A stretch of 64,000 nucleotides of DNA from Rhizobiales bacterium CCH3-A5. Its GTDB lineage: Bacteria > Pseudomonadota > Alphaproteobacteria > Rhizobiales > Beijerinckiaceae. The notes beneath the pieces are model-generated. The model was not told where the DNA came from. It worked only from the letters and a program-made list of their open reading frames with translations, and ran no database searches. This document shows positions 57,380-64,000 of the stretch, in pieces. Location of the stretch: contig LSIB01000136.1 in assembly GCA_001556025.1 (NCBI GenBank), forward strand, positions 124,001 through 188,000. Direction: 5' to 3'. The translations under genes were made by a program, and so were the position numbers. Positions within the stretch are counted from its first letter, which is position 1; the number at the start of each line of letters is the position of its first letter.

Positions 57380-58684
57380 ATGAGCCTTCCCCTTCTCTCG
57401 ATCTGCCTGCTCGCCTTCATGGTGCTGATCCTCGCCAGCGGCGTCTGGATCGCGGTGGGACTCGGTCTCGTCGGCCTGCTCGCCATGGTGCTGGTCACCG
57501 ACATCCCGATCGGCCAGGTGCTGGCGACCTCGGTCTGGAGCGCATCATCCTCCTGGACGCTGGCCGCCCTGCCCCTGTTCATCTGGATGGGCGAGATCCT
57601 GTTCCGCACCAAGCTCTCGGAGCAGATGTTCCAGGGCCTCTCGCCCTGGCTGCAATGGCTGCCGGGGCGGCTGATCCACACCAACATCGTCGGCTGCGGC
57701 ATCTTCGCGGCCGTCTCCGGCTCCTCGGCCGCGACCTGCGCGACGATCGGCAAAATCGCCCTGCCGGAGCTGAAGAAGCGCGGCTATGACGAGAAGATGT
57801 CGCTCGGCACGCTCGCTGGCTCCGGCACGCTCGGCCTGCTGATCCCGCCCTCGATCCCGATGGTGGTCTACGCGGTCACCGCCAACGTCTCGGTGCTGCA
57901 GGTCTTTCTCGGCGGCTTCCTGCCCGGCCTGCTCGTGATGGCGCTCTATATGGGCTATGTCATCATCTGGTCTCTGCTGAACCCCGAGAAGACGCCGCCG
58001 CGCGACCCAGTCCTGCCCTTCGTGCAGAAACTCAGGCAGTCAGCCAAGCTCGCGCCCTGCCTTCTCCTGATTGCGGCGGTCTTCCTGTCGCTGGTGCTTG
58101 GTTTCGCCACCGCGACCGAATGCGCTGCCTGGGGCGTCACCGGCGCGCTCTTCCTCGCCTGGTGGAGCGGCACGCTGACCTGGTCGACGCTGTTCGAGAG
58201 CATCATGAGCGCGACGCGCCTGACCTGCATGATCATGCTTATCCTGGCGGGCGCGGCCTTCATGACGGCGGCGATGGCCTATACCGGCATTCCCGCCGCG
58301 CTGGCCGAATGGGTCAAGGGCCAGTCGCTCTCGACTCATGCCCTCGTGCTGGCTCTGACCTGCATGTACATCATTCTCGGCTGCCTGATCGACGGCATCT
58401 CGATGATCGTGCTGACCGCCGTGATCGTGCTGCCCATGGTCAAGGAGGCCGGCATCGACCTGGTCTGGTTCGGCGTCTACCTCGTCATTCACGTCGAGAT
58501 GGCGCAGATCACCCCACCTGTCGGCTTCAACCTGTTCGTGCTGCAGAACATGAGCGGCAAGGATACCTGGACGGTTGCGAAAGCCGCGTTTCCGTTCTTC
58601 ATTCTGCTGAACGCAGCCGTGCTCATCATCACCACCTTCCCGCAGATCGTGCTTTATCTGCCCAAGCTTGCCTTTCCGGACTGA
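57380..58684 (+). CDS. TRAP transporter large permease (DctM-like)
   Basis: A 434-residue integral membrane protein of the ion-coupled TRAP transporters, with about 12 hydrophobic segments. Family motifs: LPLFIWMGEILF, AAVSGSSAATCATIGKIALPELKKRGYD, GSGTLGLLIPPSIPMVVYAV, GCLIDGISMIVLTAVIVLPMVKEAGIDLVWFGV and QITPPVGFNLFVLQ. It imports an organic anion with sodium or protons. Its start is 2 bases after the small permease stop. Confidence 0.94.
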   Translation: MSLPLLSICLLAFMVLILASGVWIAVGLGLVGLLAMVLVTDIPIGQVLATSVWSASSSWTLAALPLFIWMGEILFRTKLSEQMFQGLSPWLQWLPGRLIHTNIVGCGIFAAVSGSSAATCATIGKIALPELKKRGYDEKMSLGTLAGSGTLGLLIPPSIPMVVYAVTANVSVLQVFLGGFLPGLLVMALYMGYVIIWSLLNPEKTPPRDPVLPFVQKLRQSAKLAPCLLLIAAVFLSLVLGFATATECAAWGVTGALFLAWWSGTLTWSTLFESIMSATRLTCMIMLILAGAAFMTAAMAYTGIPAALAEWVKGQSLSTHALVLALTCMYIILGCLIDGISMIVLTAVIVLPMVKEAGIDLVWFGVYLVIHVEMAQITPPVGFNLFVLQNMSGKDTWTVAKAAFPFFILLNAAVLIITTFPQIVLYLPKLAFPD

Positions 58685-58717
58685 ACCAGAAGCCTGCCAA
58701 CAGAGGGAATACGCGTC

Positions 58718-59707
58718 ATGATCAACCGCAGACATCTGACCGCCGCCGCATTCGCCTTCGGTATCAGCGCGCTGGCGCTGGCTGCCCCCGCGGCCGCGCA
58801 GACCAAATGGAACCTCCCGGCCGCCTATCCGGTCGACAATCCCCATAGCGAGAACCTCGCCGCCTTCGCCAAGGATGTCGAGGCCGCGACCGGCGGCAAG
58901 CTCTCGATCACCGTCCATCCCGGCGCCTCGCTGTTCAAGGCCCCGGAGATCAAGCGCGCCGTCCAGAGCGGCCAGGCACAGATGGGCGAGGTGCTTCTCT
59001 CGATCCACGAGAACGAGGACGCGGTCTTCGGCATCGACACCGTGCCATTTCTGGCGACCTCCTTTCCCGAGGCGATGAAGCTCTACAAGGCCTCGAAGGC
59101 CGCCGTTGAGAAGAAGCTCGACGCACAGGGCATCAAGCTGCTGTTCATGGTGCCGTGGGCGCCCCAGGGCGTCTACACAAAGAAGGACCTCGCCACGATC
59201 GACGACATGAAGGGAATGAAGTGGCGTTCCTACAATGTCGGGACGGCGCGACTGGGCGAGTTGCTCGGCATGCAGTCGGTGACGATCCAGGCTGCCGAAC
59301 TTCCGCAGGCGCTGGCGACCGGCGTGGTCAACTCCTTCATGTCCTCGGGCGGCACGGGCTATGACAGCAAGGTCTGGGAGTCGCTGACGCATTTCTACGA
59401 CGTGCAGGGGTGGATTCCGAAGAACGCGACCTTCGTCAACAAGGCCGCCTTCGCCGCGCTCGACAAGCCGACGCAGGACGCCATCCTCAAGGCGGCCGAG
59501 ACGGCCGAGGCGCGCGGCTGGAAGGCCTGGGAGGACAAGACCAACTGGTATCTCGACCAGCTCAAGGCCAAGGGCCTGAAGGTGCTCGCCCCCTCGCCCG
59601 CGCTGAAGAGCGGCTTCCAGAAGGCCGGCGAGACCCTGACCTCGGATTGGCTGAAGAAGGCCGGTGCCGACGGCCAGGCGATCGTGGACGCTTATAAGAA
59701 GATGTGA
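58718..59707 (+). CDS. TRAP transporter substrate-binding protein (DctP-like)
   Basis: A 329-residue periplasmic protein with signal peptide MINRRHLTAAAFAFGISALALAAPAAAQ (cut near residue 28). The DctP fold is shown by WNLPAAYPVDNPHSENLAAFAKDVEAATGGKLSITVHPGASLFKAPEIKRAVQSGQAQMGE, GIKLLFMVPWAPQGVYTKKDL, MKGMKWRSYNVGTARLGELLGMQSVTIQAAELPQALATGVVNSFMSSGGTG. In many DctP proteins an arginine binds the substrate carboxylate; here R in MKWRSYN is the candidate. Ligand probably the substrate of the divergent oxoprolinase-type enzyme. Confidence 0.92.
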   Translation: MINRRHLTAAAFAFGISALALAAPAAAQTKWNLPAAYPVDNPHSENLAAFAKDVEAATGGKLSITVHPGASLFKAPEIKRAVQSGQAQMGEVLLSIHENEDAVFGIDTVPFLATSFPEAMKLYKASKAAVEKKLDAQGIKLLFMVPWAPQGVYTKKDLATIDDMKGMKWRSYNVGTARLGELLGMQSVTIQAAELPQALATGVVNSFMSSGGTGYDSKVWESLTHFYDVQGWIPKNATFVNKAAFAALDKPTQDAILKAAETAEARGWKAWEDKTNWYLDQLKAKGLKVLAPSPALKSGFQKAGETLTSDWLKKAGADGQAIVDAYKKM

Positions 59708-59747
59708 GGCGACTGGCTCCAGCCTCTAAAGATTAGGCACAGGGAAC

Positions 59748-59893
59748 CCCTCTCCCGGAGGGAGAGGGGCAGGGGTGAGGGGTCGGCCCTTTGACACTGC
59801 TGCCGTGACCTAACCGCTGCCTTGGTAATCCCTGCGCCAAGCTGGTCACACGTCCATCACCTCACCCCTGCCCCTCTCCTTACAGGAGAGGGG
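59748..59893. repeat. inverted repeat of a GAGAGGGGCAGGGGTGAGG-type intergenic element
   Basis: A 20-base segment at 59761-59780 is the exact reverse complement of 59860-59879. Each half also folds locally (CCCCTCTCC/GGAGAGGGG). This is a common type of intergenic repeat in these bacteria and may end the TRAP transcript. Confidence 0.8.
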
Positions 59894-59921
59894 TGCCCCT
59901 CGCCCTCTCCGGCAAGGACAG

Positions 59922-60443
59922 ATGCCTTCAACCCCCACCGACCTCGGCCCGATCGTCTCCTCCGGCCATCTCGCCTCTGGCGCGATGCCGGCGCTGTCGG
60001 AGTTCGAGTTCGCGCTGAGCATGTCCGTGCACGCCTTCCAGCGCTGGATGGTGCGCTGCATGGCGGCCGCGGGCCATCCCGACCTCTCGGCGCTCGACGT
60101 ATTGGTGCTGCACAACGTCAACCACCGCGGAAAGCCCAAGCGGCTGGCCGACATCTGCCTCGTCCTCAACATCGAGGACACGCATCTGGTCAACTACGCG
60201 CTGAAGAAGCTGGAGCGGCTGAAGCTGCTCAAGGCCGGCCGCAAGGGCAAGGAGAAGACCGTCACGGTAACGCCCGCCGGCGAGGAAGCCTGCCTGCGCT
60301 ACGCGCAGATCCGCGAGCAGCTCCTGGTCAAGCCGGTGCTGGGAACCGGCATGGACCCCGCCCGCCTCTCCGAAATCGCCGCAGCGATGCGTTCGCTCTC
60401 GGGGCAATACGACCAGGCGGCGCGGGCTGCGGCGAGCCTTTGA
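59922..60443 (+). CDS. MarR-like winged-helix transcriptional regulator
   Basis: A 173-residue protein. FEFALSMSVHAFQRWMVRCMAAAGHPDLSALDVLVLHNV is the first helical part, followed by the winged-helix recognition region RLADICLVLNIEDTHLVNYALKKLERLKLLKAGRKGKEKTVTVTPAGEEACLRYAQI; helices end near LSGQYDQAARA. Fits the winged-helix DNA-binding (HTH_27) family often next to hydantoinase and TRAP genes. It may bind the operator at 56652-56682, but no copy of that palindrome is visible before this gene. Confidence 0.85.
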   Translation: MPSTPTDLGPIVSSGHLASGAMPALSEFEFALSMSVHAFQRWMVRCMAAAGHPDLSALDVLVLHNVNHRGKPKRLADICLVLNIEDTHLVNYALKKLERLKLLKAGRKGKEKTVTVTPAGEEACLRYAQIREQLLVKPVLGTGMDPARLSEIAAAMRSLSGQYDQAARAAASL

Positions 60444-60566
60444 TGAGTTTCGCAGTGAGGTTGAAGCCGAGGTGATCGGGCTCGGGAGGCTCGACCGCAA
60501 CCCTTTTCCCCTGTGGACAGGGGTTCGAGCAGTAAGTCCCGCGCCACGACTTGCATGGGAACCGGT

Positions 60567-61115
60567 CTAACCTCCCCTCTGCCGCTCCGCATACTCCGCC
60601 ATCAGCCCCTCATGCCGCGACCAGAAGCCCCCGGGCTCCCGCCCCAGCAGCTGGTCCTCCAGCAGGTCGAGATGCAGGTGCCAGCCGCTGCCGACCATCG
60701 CCATGCGCTGGGCCGTCGCCAGCCTGCGATGCGTCAGCACAAGGCGGACCTTGTCGCCGGCCGGCGTCAGCACGAATTCGACATCCGAATCCGGATCGCC
60801 CATGCCGACCCAGTTGAAGGCCAGCCGGTGCGGCGGCTCGAAGGCCGTGATCGTGCCGCCCATCATCGCGCCCTCGTCGTTCATCTTGCGCGCGCTTTCC
60901 GGCGGCGCCTCGGTCGTGATGAGCGAATGCTTGAAGAACAGCGCGATGTGGCCGCCGATGCGGGCTTCCGTCTCCCCGCCGCAAAACCAGGTCGCGCGCT
61001 TGTCGCCCTCGACCAGATAGGCCCAGACCCGCTCGATCGGACCCGGCAGCAGCCGCTCGAAGCGCACCGCGCCGCTTTCCAGAACCACGCCATACTCACC
61101 TGTCGCCACTGTCAT
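60567..61115 (-). CDS. SRPBCC (AHSA1-like) domain protein
   Basis: A 182-residue protein from ATG 61115, which follows GGAGG and overlaps the end of the ArsR gene by 20 bases, so the two are coupled. VRFERLLPGPIERVWAYLVEGDKRATWFCGGETEARIGG is the typical AHSA1 start, and GTITAFEPPHRLAFNWVG, SDVEFVLTPAGDKVRLVLTHRRL, GSGWHLHLDLLEDQLLGREP continue the helix-grip fold. The family binds hydrophobic ligands or acts as Hsp90 cochaperone-like domain. ArsR-SRPBCC pairs are frequent; the ligand is unknown. Confidence 0.88.
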   Translation of the reverse strand: MTVATGEYGVVLESGAVRFERLLPGPIERVWAYLVEGDKRATWFCGGETEARIGGHIALFFKHSLITTEAPPESARKMNDEGAMMGGTITAFEPPHRLAFNWVGMGDPDSDVEFVLTPAGDKVRLVLTHRRLATAQRMAMVGSGWHLHLDLLEDQLLGREPGGFWSRHEGLMAEYAERQRGG

Positions 61116-61446
61116 CACTGCCTCCATCGGGTTTCTCGTCAGTTGCGGCGGCTTTCGCCAGTTGCTCTTCCAGCCGGTCGAGATGCGGGGTCCAGAAACC
61201 ACGCACCTTCCTGACCCAGGCGTCGAACTCGTCGAGCCCGGCCGGATCGAGCCGGTAGATCCGGCGCTGGCCTGCGACCTCGACCGTGACCAGACCGGCC
61301 TCGCGCAACACCTTGAGATGCTGGGAGATCGCCGGCGCGCTCACGCTGAACCGCGCCGTGATCTCGCCTGCGGCCAAAGCCTCGCTCCCCAGCATCTCGA
61401 CGATGCGGCGGCGTGTCGGGTCGGACAGGGCGAGAAAGCGATCCAT
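61096..61446 (-). CDS. ArsR-family transcriptional regulator
   Basis: A 116-residue winged-helix regulator: LALSDPTRRRIVEMLGSEALAAGEITARFSVSAPAISQHLKVLREAGLVTVEVAGQRRIYRLDPAGLDEFDAW. There is no metal-binding CxC motif in the recognition helix, so it is of the non-metal ArsR type that pairs with SRPBCC proteins, which fits its overlap with the downstream gene. It likely represses its own operon. Confidence 0.93.
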   Translation of the reverse strand: MDRFLALSDPTRRRIVEMLGSEALAAGEITARFSVSAPAISQHLKVLREAGLVTVEVAGQRRIYRLDPAGLDEFDAWVRKVRGFWTPHLDRLEEQLAKAAATDEKPDGGSDDSGDR

Positions 61447-61554
61447 GACTTCTTATTTCATGATTCACTTATTTAAGTCAACGACGAAATTTTGGCCCGG
61501 TTTGCACGCCGCGCGGGCTCTCCTGCGCCACGCGCCCTTGCCCGACGAGGAGTC

Positions 61555-62463
61555 ATGCGCGAAAGCAGCCTCCCCGCCTTGGACTGCCGACAGCCGATGC
61601 CCAGCCGCAACGCCACCCTCGCCGGAATCGGCATGATGCTGCTCGGCATCCTGCTGTTTTCGCTCAACGACGTGATGGGGAAATGGCTGGTCGCGACCTA
61701 CACGGTCGGGCAGTTACTGCTGATCCGCAGCGCCGCCGCGCTCGCCGTGCTCGCCCCCTTCATCGTCAGGCAGGGGCTGATGCGGACGCTGAAGCCGGAG
61801 AAGCCCGGACTGCAATTCGTCCGCGCCGCGCTCGGCTCGGTCGAATCCGGCCTGTTCTATCTGGCCGTCGTCTATCTTCCGCTCGCCGACACCATGACGA
61901 TCTGGATGGCGGCCCCGGTCTGGGTCGTGGTGCTCGCGGCGCTGCTTCTCGGCGAGAAGGTCTCGCCCGGGCGCTGGCTCGTGGTGCTCGTCGGGTTCGT
62001 CGGGGTCATCGTGACGCTGGCCCCGTCGGGCGCCAGCCTCTCGATGCCGGCGCTGGTCGCGCTGCTCGGCAGCGTGCTCTTCGCCGTGCTGATGATCGCC
62101 GGACGCTATCTGCGCGGCACGCCTGACGTCACGCTGGTCGGCTGGCAGACATTCGGCACGCTCCTGCTTGGTCTGGGCCTGATCCCGTTTGGCTGGGTCA
62201 CGCCGACGCCGCTCGATTTCGGCCTGCTGGCGCTCCTCGGCATCGTCGCGATGGTGGCGCATCTATGCGTCACCCGCTCGCTCAAGCTCGCCGAGGCCTC
62301 CGTCGTCGTGCCTTATCAGTATACGCTGATCGTCTGGGCGCTGGTCTTCGGCTGGCTCGTCTTCAACGACTGGCCGACGCCGCAGATGCTGGCCGGCGCG
62401 GGGCTTATCGTGGCGGCCGGGCTGGCGCTGATCGTGATGGAGCGGCGGGCCGGCAAGCCCTGA
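61555..62463 (+). CDS. EamA/DMT-family transporter
   Basis: A 302-residue protein from ATG 61555 (AGGAG two bases upstream); an ATG at 61597 is an alternative. Ten hydrophobic helices in two EamA repeats: GMMLLGILLFSLNDVMGKWLV...YTVGQLLLIRS, then LAVVYLPLADTMTIWMAAPVWVVVLAALLLGEKVSPGRW, and the second repeat ending SVVVPYQYTLIVWALVFGWLVFNDWPTPQMLAGAGLIVAAG. Substrate unknown. Adjacent ArsR gene is divergent. Confidence 0.88.
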   Translation: MRESSLPALDCRQPMPSRNATLAGIGMMLLGILLFSLNDVMGKWLVATYTVGQLLLIRSAAALAVLAPFIVRQGLMRTLKPEKPGLQFVRAALGSVESGLFYLAVVYLPLADTMTIWMAAPVWVVVLAALLLGEKVSPGRWLVVLVGFVGVIVTLAPSGASLSMPALVALLGSVLFAVLMIAGRYLRGTPDVTLVGWQTFGTLLLGLGLIPFGWVTPTPLDFGLLALLGIVAMVAHLCVTRSLKLAEASVVVPYQYTLIVWALVFGWLVFNDWPTPQMLAGAGLIVAAGLALIVMERRAGKP

Positions 62464-62596
62464 CGCGATCGGCGGGAAGGCTGAAATGCAACAGAGCTCG
62501 CCCGCCTTCGCGCGCGACGCGAGGCAACCTTGACCCCGACTCCCCGGCCAGCCATCGTGCAGAAATCATTCGCCGATCCCGCACGAGGCTTTTCCC

Positions 62597-63076
62597 ATGC
62601 GCCGCGCTCTGCTGCGAACCGCCCTCCTCGCTCTCGCCGGCCTGGGCCTGGCCGCGCCCGCCGAGGCGGATCACCGCCGTGAGGTCTATTCGGCCCGACA
62701 GGTCCACCCTGCCGACCGGGCCGAGAACCGCATCATCCCGATGTACGGCAATCTGCCAGCCTGCGAGGATCCGGCCGTGCTGGGCGAGATCACGAGCTGG
62801 TTCAACTCGCGGGAGGCCAAGTTCTGGGGGCCGCTGCAGGCGGTCGCCTATGACAAGGTGCGGCCCATCGGCTTCCGTCCGCTCGGCGACGACTTCATTC
62901 CGCGCCGCTTCTGCACCGCACGCATGGCGCTGAACGACGGCACGATCCACCGCGTCGACTATTCGGTGCGCGAGAATCTCGGCCTGTTCGGGCTGACATG
63001 GAACGTCAACTGGTGCGTCTCGGGCCTCGATCGCCACCGCACCTATGCGCCCGACTGCAAGATGGCGCGGCCCTGA
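62597..63076 (+). CDS. hypothetical exported protein
   Basis: A 159-residue protein with a signal peptide (about 1-24, ending AEA). Mature part: HRREVYSARQVHPADRAENRIIPMYGNLPACEDPAVLGEITSWFNSREAKFWGPLQAVAYDKVRPIGFRPLGDDFIPRRFCTARM and RVDYSVRENLGLFGLTWNVNWCVSGLDRHRTYAPDCKMARP. Four cysteines could form disulfides. No domain recognised with confidence. The T2 ribonuclease gene starts 11 bases after its stop, so they likely share a transcript. Confidence 0.8.
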   Translation: MRRALLRTALLALAGLGLAAPAEADHRREVYSARQVHPADRAENRIIPMYGNLPACEDPAVLGEITSWFNSREAKFWGPLQAVAYDKVRPIGFRPLGDDFIPRRFCTARMALNDGTIHRVDYSVRENLGLFGLTWNVNWCVSGLDRHRTYAPDCKMARP

Positions 63077-63086
63077 GCCGTCGGCC

Positions 63087-63752
63087 GTGACCGCATTCGC
63101 ACGAACGCTCTGGCTTCTCGCCGCGATGTGCTGCGCCGGCACGGCCGACGCCCAGCGCAACGAAAGCGGCGGCGCGCCTGGTGAATTCGACTTCTATGTG
63201 CTGGCCCTGTCCTGGTCGCCGGGGTTCTGCGAGCTCGATGGCGGGCGCGAACGCAACCGCGAGCAATGCGGCGAGGGCGCCAATCTGCGCTTCGTCGTGC
63301 ATGGTCTGTGGCCGCAGAACGAGCGCGGCTACCCCTCCGATTGCGGCCCCGCCGGGCGCACGCCCTCCCGGATCGCCATGGAGCAGGCTCAGGGGCTGTT
63401 CCCCAGCGAAGGCCTCGCCCGCCATCAATGGCGCAAGCATGGCACCTGCTCGGGGTCGAGCCCGAGCGACTATTTCGCCGACACCCGCCGCGCCCGCGAA
63501 AAGATCGTCGTGCCGCCGCAACTTGCAGGCGTCGAGCGCGACCAGAACTGGACCGCGATCGACCTGGAGCGCGCATTCGTCGCCGCCAACCCGGGCCTGC
63601 GCACCGACATGATGTCGGTCGCCTGCCGGCGCGGCGTGCTGCAGGAGGTGCGGATCTGCTTCACGAAGGACCTTCGCAATTTCCGGACCTGCGAGGAAGT
63701 CGACCGCTCCGGCTGCCGCACGCGCGACATCACCGTGAACGCGCCACGCTGA
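63087..63752 (+). CDS. secreted ribonuclease T2 family protein
   Basis: A 221-residue protein from GTG 63087, after the previous stop; the frame from 63045 overlaps that gene. A signal peptide (about 1-22, MCCAGTADA) precedes the RNase T2 domain: YVLALSWSPGFCE, CAS I FVVHGLWPQNERGYP, and CAS II LARHQWRKHGTCSG, holding the catalytic histidines and glutamate/lysine neighbours. The C-terminus EVRICFTKDLRNFRTCEEVDRSGCRTRD is typical. It degrades RNA in the periplasm or outside, probably for nutrients. Confidence 0.93.
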   Translation: MTAFARTLWLLAAMCCAGTADAQRNESGGAPGEFDFYVLALSWSPGFCELDGGRERNREQCGEGANLRFVVHGLWPQNERGYPSDCGPAGRTPSRIAMEQAQGLFPSEGLARHQWRKHGTCSGSSPSDYFADTRRAREKIVVPPQLAGVERDQNWTAIDLERAFVAANPGLRTDMMSVACRRGVLQEVRICFTKDLRNFRTCEEVDRSGCRTRDITVNAPR

Positions 63753-63783
63753 CAGCAGTCTTCATCCCGCGTAAGAGCGGGCT

Positions 63784-64000
63784 ATGAACTACCGCCACGG
63801 CTTCCATGCCGGAAACTTCGCCGACGTCCTGAAGCATGTCGTGTTGACGCGCATCCTGGCGCATCTCAACGCCAAGGATGCACCCTACCGTATCGTGGAT
63901 ACGCATGCCGGCGCGGGGCGTTACGATCTCGGCTCGGAAGAGGCGTTGCGGACCCATGAGTGGAAGGACGGCGTCGCGCGCATCGACCGCTCGCCGCTGG
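63784..64000 (+). CDS. rlmJ: 23S rRNA (adenine(2030)-N6)-methyltransferase RlmJ, 3' truncated
   Basis: Starts at ATG 63784 and runs off the window with 72 codons visible. The opening MNYRHGFHAGNFADVLKHVVL and IVDTHAGAGRYDL are the RlmJ signature, the latter being SAM motif I. The enzyme methylates A2030 in 23S rRNA. Catalytic motif and C-terminus lie outside. Confidence 0.93.
   Translation, partial: MNYRHGFHAGNFADVLKHVVLTRILAHLNAKDAPYRIVDTHAGAGRYDLGSEEALRTHEWKDGVARIDRSPL

Overview
The window is a GC-rich chromosomal segment from an alphaproteobacterium of the order Hyphomicrobiales (Rhizobiales). The run carB, greA, an Lrp-type regulator, trxB and a VtlR/LsrB-like LysR gene, the ELM1-like protein, the second EF-G-like GTPase and the scattered leuB, leuD and leuC genes fit a Bosea/Methylobacterium-type genome. 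Bosea is my best guess, but it rests on recognition and was not computed. I see no rRNA, tRNA, CRISPR array, insertion sequence or prophage. Both ends cut genes: a CAP-domain protein at the left and rlmJ at the right.

Layout. 1-5.4 kb: CAP-domain protein, a MazE/MazF-type toxin-antitoxin pair, a methyltransferase with a DUF486 membrane protein, a SemiSWEET transporter, an MltB-type lytic transglycosylase, a small Cys/His-rich protein, RidA, DUF1236 and ribbon-helix-helix proteins. 5.5-8.6 kb: an operon for a periplasmic-type FAD dehydrogenase (cytochrome c, VOC protein, Tat-signal small subunit, GMC catalytic subunit with a C-X5-C-X3-C motif). 8.6-14.6 kb: DsrE-like protein, leuB, msrP, ogt, LysR regulator, trxB. 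14.8-22.9 kb: ELM1-like protein, Lrp regulator, two paralogous Tat-signal proteins, greA, carB, GtrA protein, methyltransferase. 23-31.7 kb: small orphan protein, cfa-type synthase, hydrolases, GyrI-like protein, dapF-mtaB pair, long-chain acyl-CoA ligase.

31.8-42 kb: EF-G-like GTPase, a YkuD-fold protein with altered active-site residues, an SDR, rplS, an ECF sigma/RskA-type anti-sigma pair divergent from a DUF4394 gene, and a DUF1800-DUF1501 pair. 42-48.6 kb: leuD, DUF6644-like and DUF6152 proteins, LysE exporter, metallopeptidase, leuC with a terminator just upstream of its start, membrane protein, PIF1/RecD-like helicase. 48.7-53 kb: chemoreceptor, DapB-like protein, hydrolase, SDR. 53-60.4 kb: a catabolic module in which a fused HyuA-HyuB/5-oxoprolinase gene diverges from a three-gene TRAP transporter, with a perfect 31-bp palindrome over both predicted promoters, a coupled 20-codon leader ORF, and a winged-helix regulator at the end. 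60.5-64 kb: ArsR-SRPBCC pair, EamA transporter, two secreted proteins including RNase T2, and rlmJ.

Most of the window is core metabolism. The parts most worth a second look are the operator and leader ORF of the TRAP/oxoprolinase module, the Fe-S-type GMC dehydrogenase operon with an embedded VOC gene, the terminator/alternative-pairing structure before leuC, the DapB-like and YkuD proteins lacking canonical catalytic residues, and the tandem Tat-signal paralogues.
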